NCBI GenBank assembly: GCA_021805865.1
Contig: JAJZDX010000031.1
Location: 1 to 51,445, forward strand
Reading direction: 5' to 3'
DNA: 51,445 bases
From: Pseudomonadota bacterium
Lineage (GTDB): Bacteria > Pseudomonadota > Gammaproteobacteria > Steroidobacterales > Steroidobacteraceae
The notes under the pieces are model-generated. The model saw only the letters and a list, made by a program, of their open reading frames with translations. It was not told the DNA's origin and ran no database searches. Each line of letters opens with the position of its first letter. Positions within the stretch are counted from its first letter, which is position 1. The translations under genes were made by a program, and so were the position numbers. Shown here piece after piece: positions 16,722-23,629 of the stretch.

Positions 16722-18187
16722 GACATCCTTCCCGTAGTTGCACTGGTACCATAATTTACGGCGGCGACCATGGTGGGGTCCTTGTAATACTTCACCTTTT
16801 CGCAGCGAATGGGTGCCGTAAAGGGGAAAAACACCACCGCTGTATCCGCCGGGATCCGCCGCAACTCTTCCACGAAGATCCCTCGCCGTGCGGAAAACCG
16901 CTCCGCGGTATCGGGATCGGTCGCCTCATAGACCACGTGGATCGCGCAGCCGTGGATGATCGCTTCGGCGTTCATTGCGATGATCTGGTGACTGGACTGC
17001 GCCATCACCAAAGCGTTCACCTTCGCATGCTGGAACCACCCCAAACCCTCAACGAAGGTATCCAGGCAGCCAAATCGCGCAAGATCATCGATGACGAGCA
17101 GCAGCCGACTTTGCCACTGCCCCATCTTCTCCTTTCGTCTTCGGATGAGCAAATCCATGATCATCTTAGGCAGCGCCCGGCATCGATCACATTCAACCGG
17201 GGAAACCGCGATGTAGAGTGACGTCTTGTCGTCGCTTTCCAATAACGATTGGATCGAAAAATCCGAGACGCGGGTGTTCTCCACGACAACGGGGTCGCGG
17301 TAGAGCGAGAGGAAAGACAGCGCCGTGGAAAGTACCGAGCCGGCCTCGTTCGCCGGCTTGTCGAGCCACGCTTCCATGGACACAGCGATGATCCGCCAAC
17401 CCACCCGGCGAGCGTCATACTCAGCATTGTCGCCCGGACACGCATCGGTGCTCGAGATGCTACGGAGCTTCGAGTACGCAACGTCTCGAATGTAGCTGAA
17501 CACTGCCCGGGCGTCGGCGGGCACCAGCGGAACGCGAGGCACTTCGGATGCAGCGCCGGCCGGTACGGCCGCCGCGCGAAACGGGCCGCCATCGGACAAT
17601 ATGGCAAGCACCGTTGCAAGACTGCGCTCGAACGAGGGCACGACCTCTGGTGGGTCGCACAGCAGCAAGAAAGTCACGACGCCGACCAGCAAGTCAAAGG
17701 CGGTCTTCGCCCAGTGATCCTCGAGTCCTCGGCCATCCGGGTCCACGATGAGCGTGCAGATGCTCTGCACATCCTCGAGCATGTGGCGGTCCAGACGGAC
17801 CTCGAGGAGCGGATTGAACCGCGCGCTATCGGGTGCAACGGGGTCGAATTTGAGCACGCGCTGCCCGAGTCGCTGTGCCCGAAAGCCGCTGGTGAGCGCC
17901 CAGTTCTCGCCCTTTGTATCGTAGATGACCACCGACTCGTCCCAGTTGAGCAACGTCGGGACGGTCACGCCCGCGCTCTTGCCACTTCTCGCGGGCCCGA
18001 CAACCAAAACGTGATGAGGCCCTTTGTATTGCAACAGATCCGAGCGTCCCTTCCGAGCGCGCCACGAACCCAGGATGATTCCGCCCCGATTGTGTTCATC
18101 GGCCGAGAGGTCCGCGGCACGAACGTCATCCGCGTTTGCCCACTGGCACTTCACATTGGAGCGGCGTTTTCGCGCAAATGAGAACAT
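16718..18187 (-). CDS. Truncated VirD4/TraG paralog without membrane anchor
   Basis: A 489-residue homolog of the coupling protein at 1716-4034. I chose the ATG at 18187, behind AAGGAGAAG and after the preceding stop. Walker A (GPARSGKS) is intact at about 64-71, but the Walker B region reads LLLVIDDLARFG instead of LLLLIDEFPSLG, so the catalytic Glu is Asp. The N-terminal transmembrane segments and the Lys/Ala insert are missing. The block RGLEDHWAKTAFDLLVGVV is shared and the DNA there is identical over about 80 bp. It could be a soluble regulator, a substrate-sorting partner that forms mixed hexamers, or a decaying duplicate. An intact frame and a good RBS favour a functional gene. Confidence 0.88.
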   Translation of the reverse strand: MFSFARKRRSNVKCQWANADDVRAADLSADEHNRGGIILGSWRARKGRSDLLQYKGPHHVLVVGPARSGKSAGVTVPTLLNWDESVVIYDTKGENWALTSGFRAQRLGQRVLKFDPVAPDSARFNPLLEVRLDRHMLEDVQSICTLIVDPDGRGLEDHWAKTAFDLLVGVVTFLLLCDPPEVVPSFERSLATVLAILSDGGPFRAAAVPAGAASEVPRVPLVPADARAVFSYIRDVAYSKLRSISSTDACPGDNAEYDARRVGWRIIAVSMEAWLDKPANEAGSVLSTALSFLSLYRDPVVVENTRVSDFSIQSLLESDDKTSLYIAVSPVECDRCRALPKMIMDLLIRRRKEKMGQWQSRLLLVIDDLARFGCLDTFVEGLGWFQHAKVNALVMAQSSHQIIAMNAEAIIHGCAIHVVYEATDPDTAERFSARRGIFVEELRRIPADTAVVFFPFTAPIRCEKVKYYKDPTMVAAVNYGTSATTGRMS

Positions 18188-18203
18188 TCTCAACACTTCT
18201 CCT

Positions 18204-18752
18204 TCATCGGCCGAGATCACACTCATCCGAGACGGTCTGCTCGTCCTCCTCATGGGGCGAACTCGCCTCGCCAGGCTCAATCTCCACCGCGCCGATCACC
18301 CCTTTCTCCTGCTCGCCAGCCTCGGTAAAGTCCTGCTCGAGGACCCCAATATTGAGGTGAGCGGCGAGGCTCACGGCACGTGCACGGAATTTCGCCGGCC
18401 CACTGATCATGACGATCCCGCCGAACTTTTCGGCAGCGATTTGCAGCGCCACGGCGATACTCTCGTCTTCGCGGTTCACAACCTCGAAGCGAGGTCCGTA
18501 GTCGCGGAACCACACCTCCTCCTCTCCGGAGCGGTATTCGGCACACCATTCCGCGTCGTTCCACACCCGATCCAGAGACACCTCATTCACCTCGATGGAT
18601 CGATGTGAATGCAGTTCCCGTTGCTCTTCCTCCGTCGGCGCACGGGTGAGATCCGCGGCCGTCTTCGCGAGCAAGCATTTCGTCTCAGCCTCGAGACTCG
18701 CAAGGGACTTCTGCCCGCCGACCGCGGGTGGCTTGGGCTCTGTCTTACTCAT
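18204..18752 (-). CDS. LPD7-domain protein with DLGR tail
   Basis: A 182-residue protein. Residues about 78-145 match the LPD7 pattern also found in the relaxase and in the upstream gene: FEVVNREDESIAVALQIAAE, KFGGIVMISG, then FRARAVSLAAHLNIGV. LPD7 is one of the large-polyvalent-protein-associated domains described in phage and conjugative-element proteins; its biochemical role is not established. The N-terminal 75 residues are helical and charged. The tail EQTVSDECDLGR is a full form of the shared tag. Its ATG lies inside the end of the preceding small gene, so the two are coupled. Confidence 0.78.
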   Translation of the reverse strand: MSKTEPKPPAVGGQKSLASLEAETKCLLAKTAADLTRAPTEEEQRELHSHRSIEVNEVSLDRVWNDAEWCAEYRSGEEEVWFRDYGPRFEVVNREDESIAVALQIAAEKFGGIVMISGPAKFRARAVSLAAHLNIGVLEQDFTEAGEQEKGVIGAVEIEPGEASSPHEEDEQTVSDECDLGR

Positions 18753-18894
18753 CGCCTTGCTCCTCGGTCATCACTTCGGCTCCGAACTCGCGTTCGGCGA
18801 TATCACGAGGCACTTCGATCGTTGGGGCGCCCTCATCGGCCGCCGCGGCCGATGAACTCCCCTGTGGGCGTGCCTGCTCGATGCCATAGCTCAT
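18745..18894 (-). CDS. 49-residue acidic small protein
   Basis: A short frame starting at ATG 18894 (MSYGIEQARPQGSSS) behind GAGGAGTC and ending MTEEQGDE at a TAA that overlaps the next gene's start by 8 bp. The first half is Ser/Ala-rich and looks disordered; the second half (PTIEVPRDIAEREFGAEVM) could form a single helix. The strong ribosome-binding site, tight coupling and regional codon bias support a real gene. Function unknown. The acidic end lacks Gly-Arg. Confidence 0.6.
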   Translation of the reverse strand: MSYGIEQARPQGSSSAAAADEGAPTIEVPRDIAEREFGAEVMTEEQGDE

Positions 18895-18917
18895 AGATGA
18901 CTCCTCATGCCGGTGAT

Positions 18918-20333
18918 TTACAGGCCGACGTCAGCTTCGGCCGCCGCCGAAGAGCCGTAGTCGGCAAGATCGTGCGCGTTCTCGGCGATCTCGCGCTCGT
19001 GATCGGCCTCCTCCAGCGCCTGATCCTCATTGCGCGTGAGCAACTGTTGCTGCTCGAGGCGGGACCGCTCGATAAGCCGGTCGTAGACACGCTGTCCATC
19101 TTCTGTGAGGCCACCCTCTTCGGTGACGAGATCCGGCTCGCTGGCGCGCCCGCGCAGCGAGGCGCTCAGATAGAGGGGGACCGTCTCGCCGCGGCCGAGG
19201 GATTCGATCACGCGCATCTGATGCGGCTTCAAGCGCTGAAGTAAGAATTCCCCCGCCATGTTGACGCGGACTGGGCCGCCGACCGCCGCCGAAGCGACGG
19301 GCTGCGCCTCTTCGGCGGCTCGCGGCAACTCGTGGCGCGCCGCCAGGGCTGCGCCAGCCTCCTGGACACGCCCGATGGCAGCCTCCGCCGCTCCCGTACC
19401 GTCCGCAGGACCCGTGCCGGCCGCGGCCCCTGTGCGTGCGTTGTCGACCTCGGCCACTCGAGCGAGCACCGCGGCCTGGCCGGTAATGTCCGCGGCCGGG
19501 CTCATTTCGGCGGCCTTGGCGTGTCCCGCCTGCCAGGCGGCCTGCAGGTCGGGGTTTTGCACCTTGTAGCCGAGGCGGCCGGCAATCTCCGCCGCGCGCA
19601 TGCGGAATTCCTCGCCGCCCGTGAGGTCGAGTCCCGCCTCCAGGTCGAATTTCTGCGCGGCGATGCGCAACGCCGCCTCGATCTCCTGATCGCTCGTCTC
19701 GTGCACGTCCAGCCGGTCGCCGCGATCGGTGATGACGCGCTTATGATCGCGCTCGTAGTGCACCGGTACGAGGCCGTCCTTTTCAGCGCCGAACGTGGCG
19801 GACAACCCGTCGAGCACCACGGCAGACATATCGCCCGTCCGATCCCCGGTGAATCCCGCAACCGGTTGGGCTTCGTCATGCAACCGCTTCGCCACCCGTC
19901 GCCGCTCGCCGGTCAGGGTCGGATCGGCGAATTTCTGCTCGAGGAAGCGCGCGAAGGTCAATGGCGTGCGCCCCGTGAGCTGCTGACGCTCGGTGAGGTG
20001 TCGCCGCTCGAGCGTTTCCTGCCGGCGCGCGAGTTCCTGCGCAACGAGCGAGTGGCGCGCGCCCGCCTGGAGATTCTTGTACTTGGACTCAATTTCCTTG
20101 CGAACATCGGCGGTGGTCTCCGGACGCTGGAATTCCTCGACCTCGCGCCGGTGACGGTCATTGAGCGCTTCGAGCTTGTCGTGGCGCGCGCGCGAGGCGT
20201 CCCGCTCCCGCTCGAGGTACTCACGCGCAATGGCTTCCTCGAGCGCGATTTCCTCCGGGGCCTTCACGACCGCCGCGGCAGGCTGCTCTGTCGCCGCCAT
20301 TTGATCATTCACATGCTCAGCTTGCGCGTTCAT
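18918..20333 (-). CDS. LPD7-containing polyvalent-type protein
   Basis: A 471-residue protein. Residues about 20-135 form a long charged helical region rich in Glu/Arg (REYLERERDASRARHD), probably a coiled coil. An LPD7 domain follows at about 205-275 (VITDRGDRLDVHETSDQEIE, AALRIAAQKFDLEAGLDLTG, FRMRAAEIAGRLGY). An Ala/Gly-rich linker leads to a conserved-looking C-terminal segment with FLLQRLKPHQMRVIESLGRG. It ends SAAAEADVGL, acidic but without the terminal Arg, so at most a diverged tag. A leader element with a CCCGC-GAA-GCGGG hairpin precedes it. Such proteins are predicted to be delivered with transferred DNA; here that is inference. Confidence 0.78.
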   Translation of the reverse strand: MNAQAEHVNDQMAATEQPAAAVVKAPEEIALEEAIAREYLERERDASRARHDKLEALNDRHRREVEEFQRPETTADVRKEIESKYKNLQAGARHSLVAQELARRQETLERRHLTERQQLTGRTPLTFARFLEQKFADPTLTGERRRVAKRLHDEAQPVAGFTGDRTGDMSAVVLDGLSATFGAEKDGLVPVHYERDHKRVITDRGDRLDVHETSDQEIEAALRIAAQKFDLEAGLDLTGGEEFRMRAAEIAGRLGYKVQNPDLQAAWQAGHAKAAEMSPAADITGQAAVLARVAEVDNARTGAAAGTGPADGTGAAEAAIGRVQEAGAALAARHELPRAAEEAQPVASAAVGGPVRVNMAGEFLLQRLKPHQMRVIESLGRGETVPLYLSASLRGRASEPDLVTEEGGLTEDGQRVYDRLIERSRLEQQQLLTRNEDQALEEADHEREIAENAHDLADYGSSAAAEADVGL

Positions 20334-20423
20334 AGGACTCTCACCTCGAAAACTCGTGTCTGTGTTGCCACAATGCCCGCTTCGCGGGACAGGTCGTTCA
20401 ATTCTTCTCCGCTGCCCGGGCCC
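20334..20423 (-). promoter_or_regulatory. Shared leader element, long form
   Basis: On the coding strand GGGCCCGGGCAGCGGAGAAG is followed by a CCCGC-GAA-GCGGG hairpin, TGTGGCAACAC and GAGGTGAGAG before the ATG. It keeps the 5' boxes of the other leaders, but the main hairpin is replaced by an unrelated one, as in the ssb copy. Confidence 0.6.
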
Positions 20424-20459
20424 CCTTTCCAGGACAACCCCACTGCATGGTTCTGTGCG

Positions 20460-21293
20460 TCAGCGCCGGCCGGGGACGCACACGCGGGCCAGTGTCGCGT
20501 TCGCGTGTTTCAGATCGGCCACCTGCTGACTGAGCACGGTGAGAGCCCCTGTGTCCCGAATCGATGCCCGTCGATAGCCCACCCAAATGCCGAACCCACC
20601 GGCGGCGAGCACGCACCCCAAGGCGATCCAGATCCACGCGAGCTGAAAGCTCTCGCGCAGCGACTCCTTGATCGCCGCGATGTCCATGTGAACCCCCATG
20701 TGGGGCTTCAGTCCCTCCACGACGCGCTCGGCGGTGGCAGAGGCGATCCCCTCGTGATCGATCGCGGGTGGGGCGGACAGCCTCTGCGTCTCGAGAGAGG
20801 GATCCGCCGATGAGAAGGCGAGTCCGGACTCTCGCAGCGCCTCAATCACCGCGTTCGCGATCTCCCCGACGGTCAACTCCGGTTCGGCCCGGACCTCCAC
20901 CCGCCGCTCATCCAGGTGCCGTTGTCGCACCGTGAGCTGCGCGCTCTCCTTTATATGAGCGTCGAGTCGCTCGGCGAACCCCGCGAACTCTCCGGCAATG
21001 ACTGCCTTGATCTGCCCGAGGACGCCTCGCCGCTCACCGTCGATGATCTCGCCTTCGATAGACTCCTTGATGGCGAGCAGCACGTCTGCGCGCCCAGTGC
21101 ATCGCGCCCACACAAAGGCTACGAGCGCGATGATCGGGGCAGCCTTCGGGTCATCCGGCAGGTACGTCGCCTGAATCAGCGCCTCGCGCAAGACCCGATA
21201 GTCCGCCTTGTCCTGATCGGAGAAGCGCGTGATCGGGATGCCGCGGGCATCCATGAAAAGCTGATCGGCGATGTCATAGCCGCCCTCGCGCAT
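20460..21293 (-). CDS. Membrane protein, TraM-like by position
   Basis: A 277-residue protein with one probable transmembrane helix near the C-terminus (LAWIWIALGCVLAAGGFGIW, about residues 218-238) and a long helical N-terminal part (AVIAGEFAGFAERLDAHIKE). In RP4 the oriT-proximal genes traK, traL and traM follow one another, and the last encodes a small membrane protein. This gene follows a TraL-like ATPase and a gene next to an oriT-like region, so a TraM-like role is suggested by order only; no sequence motif proves it. ATG 21293 overlaps the preceding TGA by one base; GTG 21296 is an alternative. No acidic tag. Confidence 0.6.
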   Translation of the reverse strand: MREGGYDIADQLFMDARGIPITRFSDQDKADYRVLREALIQATYLPDDPKAAPIIALVAFVWARCTGRADVLLAIKESIEGEIIDGERRGVLGQIKAVIAGEFAGFAERLDAHIKESAQLTVRQRHLDERRVEVRAEPELTVGEIANAVIEALRESGLAFSSADPSLETQRLSAPPAIDHEGIASATAERVVEGLKPHMGVHMDIAAIKESLRESFQLAWIWIALGCVLAAGGFGIWVGYRRASIRDTGALTVLSQQVADLKHANATLARVCVPGRR

Positions 21294-22057
21294 CACTCGT
21301 CTTCCTCTTCACCGGTCGGGGAGTAATCGGCAATGATCTTCATGCTCGGCATCGCAGCCCCCACACTCGCGCGCAGCGACATGTCGGTCCCGAGATCGAG
21401 CACCTTGTGGCCGTCCGGCGGAATGATCGCGTGCAGGGGCGCGCGCTCGATTCCATCGAGCACGGTCTCATTGATCGCCGGCAGGGTGACATCCTCCCAG
21501 CCGGAGGCCATGAGGGACTTGCGTAGCTCCGAATTCTCCCAGCGGTAGAATTCGCGCGCCCGACCCCAAAACAAGTTGCGCACGGCGACGCCGCGGTCAT
21601 ACCGGTGAGGCAGCGCGATTTGCCGTCCTTCGAGGGCGGCCAGGCACTCCTTTGTCCGGGACAGCACCCACACCGGGATCATGTTCAGCGTGCGCATCGC
21701 TTCGCGGACAATGGCAATTTCGCCGCTGAACGCCCGCGTGCCGATCTGCGAGGGCAGACTCACAATGACGCGGTGCTCCGCTTCGTCATCGACGAATTCA
21801 CCGAAGCGCTTGACCAGATCGATCCAGCCGTCTTCGTCCGAGAGGTCAAGAAGAGCGACCGCCGCAATTCCCGCCTGCGGGTCTTCCACATAACCGCCTG
21901 TGCCCCCGATATCAGGGTTCGAGCGGTCACTGTCGATGACGTAGATCGACGGCCGGACTTCGGCCGGCAGAGTGACGTGATAGTGAATCAAAAGCCGCGC
22001 GGCGATGCTCTTGCCCACGCCGCCCTTGTCCCCATCCACGAGAAAGACTTTGAGCAT
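21293..22057 (-). CDS. TraL-like ParA/MinD-family ATPase
   Basis: A 254-residue P-loop ATPase. The deviant Walker A KGGVGKS is at residues 11-17, followed by YVIDSDRSNPDIG (Walker A'-like region) and VIVSLPSQIG. TraL of RP4-type systems has the same motif and gene position next to oriT, so a role in conjugation rather than partition is favoured; no ParB gene or parS-like repeat is adjacent. The C-terminus is acidic (GEEEDE) but has no Gly-Arg. It starts two bases after the preceding stop and overlaps the next gene. Confidence 0.8.
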   Translation of the reverse strand: MLKVFLVDGDKGGVGKSIAARLLIHYHVTLPAEVRPSIYVIDSDRSNPDIGGTGGYVEDPQAGIAAVALLDLSDEDGWIDLVKRFGEFVDDEAEHRVIVSLPSQIGTRAFSGEIAIVREAMRTLNMIPVWVLSRTKECLAALEGRQIALPHRYDRGVAVRNLFWGRAREFYRWENSELRKSLMASGWEDVTLPAINETVLDGIERAPLHAIIPPDGHKVLDLGTDMSLRASVGAAMPSMKIIADYSPTGEEEDE

Positions 22058-22059
22058 GA

Positions 22060-22761
22060 CTATTCCCCAATGAACTTGCTGCGATCAGGTGGAGCCCCGG
22101 TGACGCGCTTGCGCCTGGCGTATGCCGCGAGGTCCTCCCCGGGGCGGATGTCAGAGCCATCCGCCCATCCCGGGATGCGGTGTTGCGCGCGCAGCTCTAG
22201 AGTGAGCTCGACGCGCGCGGCGGTCGGGTCGGGGGAAGCGGAGGTGGCGGCGCCGGTTGCACCGTCGGACCGGTGTGCGCTCTCCCCCGAGGCCCCAGGC
22301 TGTGTTCCGGTCCTGGCTTTTCGGGGTGTCTTGCCGGCTGAACGGCCGGCGCTCGAGCGCGGCTTCCCCCGTTTGGCCGAGAGCGCGGACAGCCAGTCGG
22401 TGGCAGGGACCAACGGATAGGCCAGCGCGAGGTCTTCCGCCAAGCGGCTGAGTTCTTCGGGGCTCGCGCACTGGATGCGCTCGAGCCGGGAAGGCTCGAT
22501 GTGCGCGACGAACTCGACGGCGAACCCGGCCGGGGTGTGCTGCGCGCCGAGCGCCCGATCCCAGGCGCGCAGCGCGCGATCGAGAACGGGAATCGCCTGC
22601 CGGGCGGCGACTATGCTGAATTCTTCGGAGGTTTCCGGCTTGGCTTCCCCGCCTGTCCCATTCTCCGCCGCGCCAGGGTCGCCTGCTGGGCTTCCCGCAG
22701 GCGGCGCAGTCGAGGTGGTTGCCCCGGCTGAGGATGATGTCCGGTCTTTCTTGCTCGCCAT
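22060..22761 (-). CDS. Hypothetical protein next to oriT-like region (TraK position)
   Basis: A 233-residue protein. Residues 1-45 are Ala/Gly/Ser/Thr-rich and disordered, and a helical domain follows (FSIVAARQAIPVLDRALRAW, PSRLERIQCASPEELSRLAE). A basic, low-complexity middle (KTPRKARTGTQPG) could bind DNA. It is the first gene transcribed away from the left oriT-like repeat, the position of the oriT-binding protein TraK in RP4, but I see no homology to TraK, so this is a positional guess. A GGGCCC leader precedes the ATG. Confidence 0.6.
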   Translation of the reverse strand: MASKKDRTSSSAGATTSTAPPAGSPAGDPGAAENGTGGEAKPETSEEFSIVAARQAIPVLDRALRAWDRALGAQHTPAGFAVEFVAHIEPSRLERIQCASPEELSRLAEDLALAYPLVPATDWLSALSAKRGKPRSSAGRSAGKTPRKARTGTQPGASGESAHRSDGATGAATSASPDPTAARVELTLELRAQHRIPGWADGSDIRPGEDLAAYARRKRVTGAPPDRSKFIGE

Positions 22762-22810
22762 GGCTGAATCACTCGGTGAGTCATACAGCCGTTCTCGGCG
22801 AGCCGGGCCC
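22762..22810 (-). promoter_or_regulatory. GGGCCC leader, variant form
   Basis: On the coding strand a GGCCC-GCA-GGGCC hairpin overlaps GGGCCCGGC, then TCGCCGAGAAC and a GGCTG...CAGCC stem that encloses an inverted ACTC/GAGT pair, immediately before the ATG. It keeps the box order of the shared leaders but lacks the GTGAGGCACC box. Confidence 0.45.
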
Positions 22811-22891
22811 TGCGGGCCGCACCGCCCCGTGCCGGGTACCGCGCGACCGAGAAGACTCGGTAGCGAGTGCTATCGCGCTCTGCGGGAGTCG

Positions 22892-23099
22892 ATCGACTGT
22901 GACAAGCCGCCCGAAGGGAGGCGCGGAACGGTCGAAGTCGCTCAGGTTGCAAGGGGTGTCGGGGCGTAGCCCTGACCAAGGTGGGGCTGCGCCCCACACG
23001 GGGTCGGGGCGAACGGAGCGTCAGCGCAGTGTGGCCACCGACCCCTTACCTTGTAGGATTCAGTGGCAGAATTGAATTTGACGCGACGCAACAACCCCT
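22892..23099 (+). repeat. Inverted repeat copy L, oriT-like
   Basis: This ~205-bp segment is the reverse complement of 26547-26742 with roughly 90 percent identity by eye. The shared core GTGTCGGGGCGTAGCCCTGA resembles, from memory, the GTGTCGGGGCGCAGCC.TGACC segment of ColE1-type mobilisation regions, which suggests a relaxase-recognition sequence. This copy carries an extra TGGGGCTGCGCCCCA hairpin of about 18 bp absent from the other. The repeat continues through the Shine-Dalgarno region and first codons of the HTH gene. Confidence 0.8.
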
Positions 23100-23572
23100 T
23101 TGCCATGGGTCGCTATCTCGATCAACGAGACCGGGCCGAGATTCATCGACTCTTCCACCAGGGACACACGGTACGCGCGATTGCTCGTGCGCTCTGCAGG
23201 TCCCCGAGCACGGTGAGCCGCGAGCTACGAAAGCACCGTGCCGAATACCTGACTCAGCCACCCGCCCCCGCACCCTCGTTCGACCTCGCCGCGGCACGGG
23301 CCGAAGCACCCGCGTTGCACCGCGCGGTGGATCAACGGCTCGACACTTGGCACGGAGATGCCGAGCGTATGCAGTCATTGGCCATGCGCGCGATTGAGGA
23401 GGCGGCGCATACCTACCGGGTCGCACTCAAGACCGATACCGTGACGGATGAGGTCGCATTCGATGCCCTCGTCAAGCGCGCGATCGCGGCTCATCCGCAA
23501 GTCCCCGAGCGGATGTGGTCCAAGGCCATCCATTGCGCAGTCCGGAAGGTCTTGCGGATCCGCGCTCGCTGA
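23063..23572 (+). CDS. HTH protein of IS30-like type, possible relaxosome or regulatory protein
   Basis: A 169-residue protein with a GTG start inside the inverted repeat. Residues about 18-56 form a helix-turn-helix (QRDRAEIHRLFHQGHTVRAI, ARALCRSPSTVSRELRKH) of the type at the N-terminus of IS30 transposases. No DDE catalytic domain follows; the rest is a helical region with a basic end (VRKVLRIRAR), so it is not a transposase. Its first codons share a repeat-encoded origin with the MobC-like protein (both start MA and have RN near residue 9). It probably binds the repeat, as repressor or oriT accessory factor; this is inference. Confidence 0.7.
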   Translation: MAELNLTRRNNPFAMGRYLDQRDRAEIHRLFHQGHTVRAIARALCRSPSTVSRELRKHRAEYLTQPPAPAPSFDLAAARAEAPALHRAVDQRLDTWHGDAERMQSLAMRAIEEAAHTYRVALKTDTVTDEVAFDALVKRAIAAHPQVPERMWSKAIHCAVRKVLRIRAR

Positions 23573-23629
23573 GCGCGGGCAATCAGCGTGCGGGGTGAGG
23601 GCTGCCGGCGGTCTCAAGCCACTCGCGCG

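Noticed and set aside
21293..22057. ParA of a plasmid partition system
   Set aside because: No ParB gene or parS-like repeat lies nearby, and the gene position next to the oriT-like region matches TraL better.
23063..23572. IS30-family insertion sequence
   Set aside because: Only the helix-turn-helix is similar. There is no DDE catalytic domain, and the flanking inverted repeat pair is 3.5 kb apart and brackets the relaxase genes rather than this gene.
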